Source: Albifimbria verrucaria (taxonomy: Eukaryota; Ascomycota; Sordariomycetes; Hypocreales; Stachybotryaceae). From it: a DNA stretch of 64,000 nucleotides. The position numbers and the translations under genes are program-made. The notes beneath the pieces are model-generated. The model saw nothing but the letters and a program-made list of their open reading frames with translations, made no database searches and was not told the origin of the DNA. Of the stretch, positions 61,170 to 64,000 are shown in pieces (within the stretch, counting starts at the first letter, position 1; the number at the start of each line of letters is the position of its first letter). The DNA is taken from positions 4,402,001-4,466,000 of the forward strand of contig JAHREC010000009.1 of NCBI GenBank assembly GCA_020081605.1. Direction: 5' to 3'.

Positions 61170-61945
61170 TAAGTAAAATGGGTGGCACGCGCGTTATTGG
61201 AGTAAATTCTCGTAAGAGGGTTGACTTGTAGTCAACCAAGATGCAGCAGTAAATACGATTTATTAAGAGAGCTTCAGCCATTTCGCTTCTAATCGTAGTA
61301 GCACTTGATCGGCATGTAGGTGATCAAGGGGCTTTGAAAGTGGCTTACACGTGGTATACGTGCTTAATCTCACATGCGTCCGGCTTACCACATTGTCCGA
61401 GGGTACTGAAGAGAGACTCGCAGATCTAGTGCCGGGGAAGGTTCTGAGCCAACAGGAACAACCCAGTTACAAATCATCCATCTGTGCATGATGGGTGGAC
61501 AGCGAATGAGTAGGCAAGTTGAGTTGCTCCGTCCCAACGGGCCGGGGCATGGGAATTGGGAATTGCAGAGGAAAACGGACCCCCACCTTTTAGGCCAGCC
61601 TTGGCCCCACCAATCCGAGTCCCACGTCGCCGAGCCGAGGTAATTGCCAGACTTGGATTAGGCCGATAAGATAACGACTTGTTTGACTCGAGTTTCGGCG
61701 CCAAATCAACCTCATGTGCTTCTTACATGCCTTCCTCCACTGTCCACCTTTGTTTCACTCCGCATATCTCGCCTTGATCAGCAGGCCGTGTATCCGCTCG
61801 GCTGCGTACAGACTATAACCGGATAGTTTGGAGCGAAAGTTATCCTCTCCGTGTGCAATTGAGTCTCGCAGGAGCTGCACGAAGTAGACGGCGGCGTCGC
61901 GTCATACAACTATCGTCAACCACCCTACCTACCACAGCCGCAACG
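61170..61945. other. intergenic region
   Basis: 776 bp between OSH1 and the thioesterase gene, same strand; presumed 3' UTR and promoter. No gene recognised. Confidence 0.5.
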
Positions 61946-63210
61946 ATGCCCGGAGAAGAGCGCGTGACGCTGATGCGTCCCCGCCGCCCGACCCGAATAA
62001 GTCGCCAATTGAGAATGCGCTCGAGGTGACCGAGCTGGCGGTTCTTGGCCCGGTAGGTACAGTTGCCCCGTCCACCTAGGAGGGCTTCAACAATGTGCCC
62101 GCCCCTTTTCCATTCTTGGCCATCCATTCACATGCATAATCGAGAGTCCACGAAAAAATTGCTTTCTAACAAACCGTAGGATATTTTTACAAACACGCGT
62201 GAAGCCTGGCACCCACCCGGTGCTCGAGGCATCTATGGCGGCGCCGTTATCGCCCAATGTCTAGCCTCGGCTCAGAACACAGTCCCGGACGACTTCCTCG
62301 TGCATTCGTGCCACTGCTACTTCTTGCTGGCCGGTAATTCCTCCATCCCGATTCTCTTCCATGTCGAGCGCGTGCGTGACGGCCGATCATTTGCGACGCG
62401 AACGGTTCAGGCGCGCCAGCGTGGCCGATGCATTTTCACCACCACCATCAGCTTCGTTCGGGAGGATAAGAGTGGCGCGAAGCAGGTCCAGCATGCCGTC
62501 CCGCTGCCTGCGGACGCTAAGCCACCCCGGAGGATGGGTCCGGTGAGCCGGAGTGGTCGAAATCCGGCCCGGTCATGATTGCCAATCCTGAGATTGTGGG
62601 TGGTCGGGACGATACCGTCCAGCCGCATCAGCGCCGATGTAGACAGTGGACAAAGGCGCGTGGCCAAATCTCACCCGCGGGCGGACACCGTGCCCATCTC
62701 AACGCATTGGCGTATATATCAGACAACTGGTTCATCGGCACCGTGTCCCGCATCCATGGGCTGTGGCGATGGCCGCAGCTGGCTCCCGAGGACGTTTCAA
62801 AGCTGCCCGAGAGTGACCAGCGCCGTATCCGGGCACTCTTGGAGTTTGACGGACTGGACTCTGACCCTGCGTCCATAGAGAGCTGGAAGGGCCGCGACAG
62901 TGTGGGGATGCAGGTCAGCTTGGACCACAGCATTTACTTCCACGAGCCCGCACGGGTCAAGGTTGACGAGTGGATGTTTGTGGACATGGAGAGCCCCTGG
63001 GCGGGTAGCGGGCGCGGTGTTGTGACACAGCGCATTTTTGCGCGAGACGGCACGTTGCTGGCCACTTGTATGCAGGAGGTAAGTCTAAACGCTGCTGCTC
63101 TTCTTAGACAGTTGGTCAACATTCTAGGAACAATGAAACTAATATTGGATCAACAGGGCGTTGTTCGGCTCAAGCAGCAGGACGACAAGAAGAAAGCGTC
63201 AAAGTTGTAA
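61946..63210 (+). CDS. peroxisomal acyl-CoA thioesterase (TesB/ACOT8 type)
   Basis: Double-hotdog acyl-CoA thioesterase hydrolysing fatty acyl-CoA, with the C-terminal tripeptide SKL, a type 1 peroxisomal targeting signal. Start ATG at 61946; exon 1 codes MPGEERVTL..SPIENALEVTELAVLGP, followed by an intron (about 62049-62178). The first hotdog has GARGIYGGAVIAQCLASAQ, HSCHCYFLLAG and RDGRSFATRTVQARQRGR; the second has AHLNALAYISDNWFIGTV and SLDHSIYFHEPARVKVDEWMF. A 78 bp intron (63079-63156) precedes the last 17 codons. One base is missing near 61975 and another near 62527 (CCCC run). Yeast Tes1 and human ACOT8 are the nearest known types; role in beta-oxidation is inferred from family and PTS1. 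Confidence 0.93.
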
Positions 63211-63645
63211 AGCGAAGTCAGGTAGTTTGCTGTTGGTTGGTAGATGTCTTTAGCGAATAGCCTGGTAAAGGGGCTATAACACGTGTATCAGGATTGATTT
63301 TTAGACTTAGATACCGGAGAAATCCTGTAGATAACATACTTTTAACTAGAATATACGTTCTTGCCAACTTCGTATTCGATGAGCTAGGAGAGTCACTGCT
63401 CAATTTTCATGTGTCACAGAAGATTGGGACCATTACGGTTGGCCATTAAGTGAAGACAAAACCAGATAAATTTCAAATCTAACTAATGCTGGGACAATCT
63501 CCCTTATTGCCCTATTACATCCTCCCCAAAACGAAAAAACAGTTGACACGAAATTGAGCCATGCCACGCTTGCAAAACCTATGTGCACACATGTGGATAA
63601 TACCACCCCACCATTGCTTTTGAAAAAAAAGACGCTACCATTTTC
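63211..63645. other. convergent 3' intergenic region
   Basis: 435 bp between the thioesterase and the right-edge gene; nothing else recognised. Confidence 0.5.
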
Positions 63646-64000
63646 TTAAGTCGCTGTGTAATTCGTTCCGAACAAATTGTTGTAGAGACAATTGACCATG
63701 GCGGGACCGTTGAGACTGGTGTTGGCCAAGCAAGCGGCCACTGTTCCGGTCGCGAGCGGTCCAAGGGCGACCGTACAGACCGGTATATCGAGCAAGAGCT
63801 GTACGGCGCTGTCCTGGGCAAGGTTAAGACAGGCCAGCGGTAGACGATTGACACAAGCCGAGCCGATGTTGTTGAGGAGACAGTTGTAAATAACTGAGCC
63901 CGACGAGCTTGAAGTGATGGAATTCAAACAGTTCGATACGCTGCCTGTAGCGAAGAGACCTAGAGACGTCACGCAAAGAGGTACCTGGCTCACCAAAGAG
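63646..64000 (-). CDS. Cys-rich protein with internal duplication, 5' part beyond right edge
   Basis: The frame is open from the right edge to TAA at 63646-63648, giving at least 115 residues. Two copies of a roughly 40-residue unit are visible: PLCVTSLGLFATGSVSNCL..VIYNCLLNNIG and PVCTVALGPLATGTVAACL..MVNCLYNNLFG, separated by SACVNRLPLACLNLAQDSAVQLLLDI. Eight Cys are spaced without the adjacent CC pairs of hydrophobins. The composition (small hydrophobic residues, Thr, Asn, Cys) suggests a secreted or surface protein, but the signal peptide would be outside the window. A CAG acceptor at about 63988 may mark an exon start. Family not recognised. Confidence 0.6.
   Translation of the reverse strand, partial: SLVSQVPLCVTSLGLFATGSVSNCLNSITSSSSGSVIYNCLLNNIGSACVNRLPLACLNLAQDSAVQLLLDIPVCTVALGPLATGTVAACLANTSLNGPAMVNCLYNNLFGTNYTAT

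Noticed and set aside
1..63210. Programmed ribosomal frameshifting or widespread editing as cause of the frame changes
   Set aside because: Breaks occur in unrelated genes at varied homopolymers, with no common slippery site or downstream structure; sequencing error is simpler.
1..64000. Repeat-induced point mutation (RIP) as cause of gene breaks
   Set aside because: RIP makes C-to-T transitions, not one-base gaps, and coding regions keep normal composition.

Overview
The window is nuclear DNA of a filamentous ascomycete (Pezizomycotina), most likely a Sordariomycete and possibly Hypocreales. Genes lie singly on both strands and carry short introns (about 44-110 bp) with GTAAGT/GTGAGT-type donors and CTAAC-type branch sites. 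The gene set is typical of the group: a uvsB/ATR checkpoint kinase, the HOG-pathway MAPKK (os-5/pbs2), mccA, alo1, a Sur7-type eisosome protein, a Ser/Thr-rich GPI-type GH18 chitinase and an OSH1-type sterol-binding protein. The order is my inference from protein resemblance only.

Layout. 0-9 kb: the N-terminal two thirds of an ATR-type kinase (minus; kinase domain beyond the left edge), then an Hsp70-like ATPase (minus). 9.6-13.8 kb: an unrecognised coiled-coil protein (plus), a gamma-glutamyl-cyclotransferase-fold protein (minus) and, divergent from it, a GS-like amidoligase (plus). 14.1-20 kb: 3-methylcrotonyl-CoA carboxylase alpha subunit (minus), a divergent FMN split-barrel protein (plus), an auxin-efflux-carrier-family transporter (minus). 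20-23.9 kb: gene-poor. 23.9-27.8 kb: MAPKK (plus) converging on a Sur7-family protein (minus). 29.9-34.4 kb: octanoyltransferase (plus), an intron-containing tRNA-Thr (minus), D-arabinono-1,4-lactone oxidase (plus). 35.4-37.6 kb: coiled-coil hypothetical (minus). 37.6-42.8 kb: gene desert. 42.8-49.9 kb: Pro-rich hypothetical (plus), DUF3433-type membrane protein (minus), pirin (plus). 52.1-63.2 kb: chitinase, OSH1 and a peroxisomal acyl-CoA thioesterase, all plus. Right edge: a Cys-rich protein with an internal duplication (minus, partial).

One property colours the whole annotation. Almost every conserved gene is broken by single-base frame changes, nearly always one missing base in a homopolymer run, after which the expected protein resumes in another frame. 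I read these as assembly errors (uncorrected long-read or flow-based sequencing), not as pseudogenes or programmed frameshifts. Gene spans below therefore run from the real start to the real stop across the breaks.

Functional themes: mitochondrial metabolism (leucine catabolism via MCC, lipoylation, erythroascorbate synthesis), stress signalling (HOG MAPKK, ATR), cell surface and membrane (Sur7, chitinase, OSH1, DUF3433 protein), and peroxisomal fatty acid metabolism. The most suggestive local arrangement is the head-to-head amidoligase/GGCT pair, which could make and break the same kind of gamma-glutamyl or amide bond.
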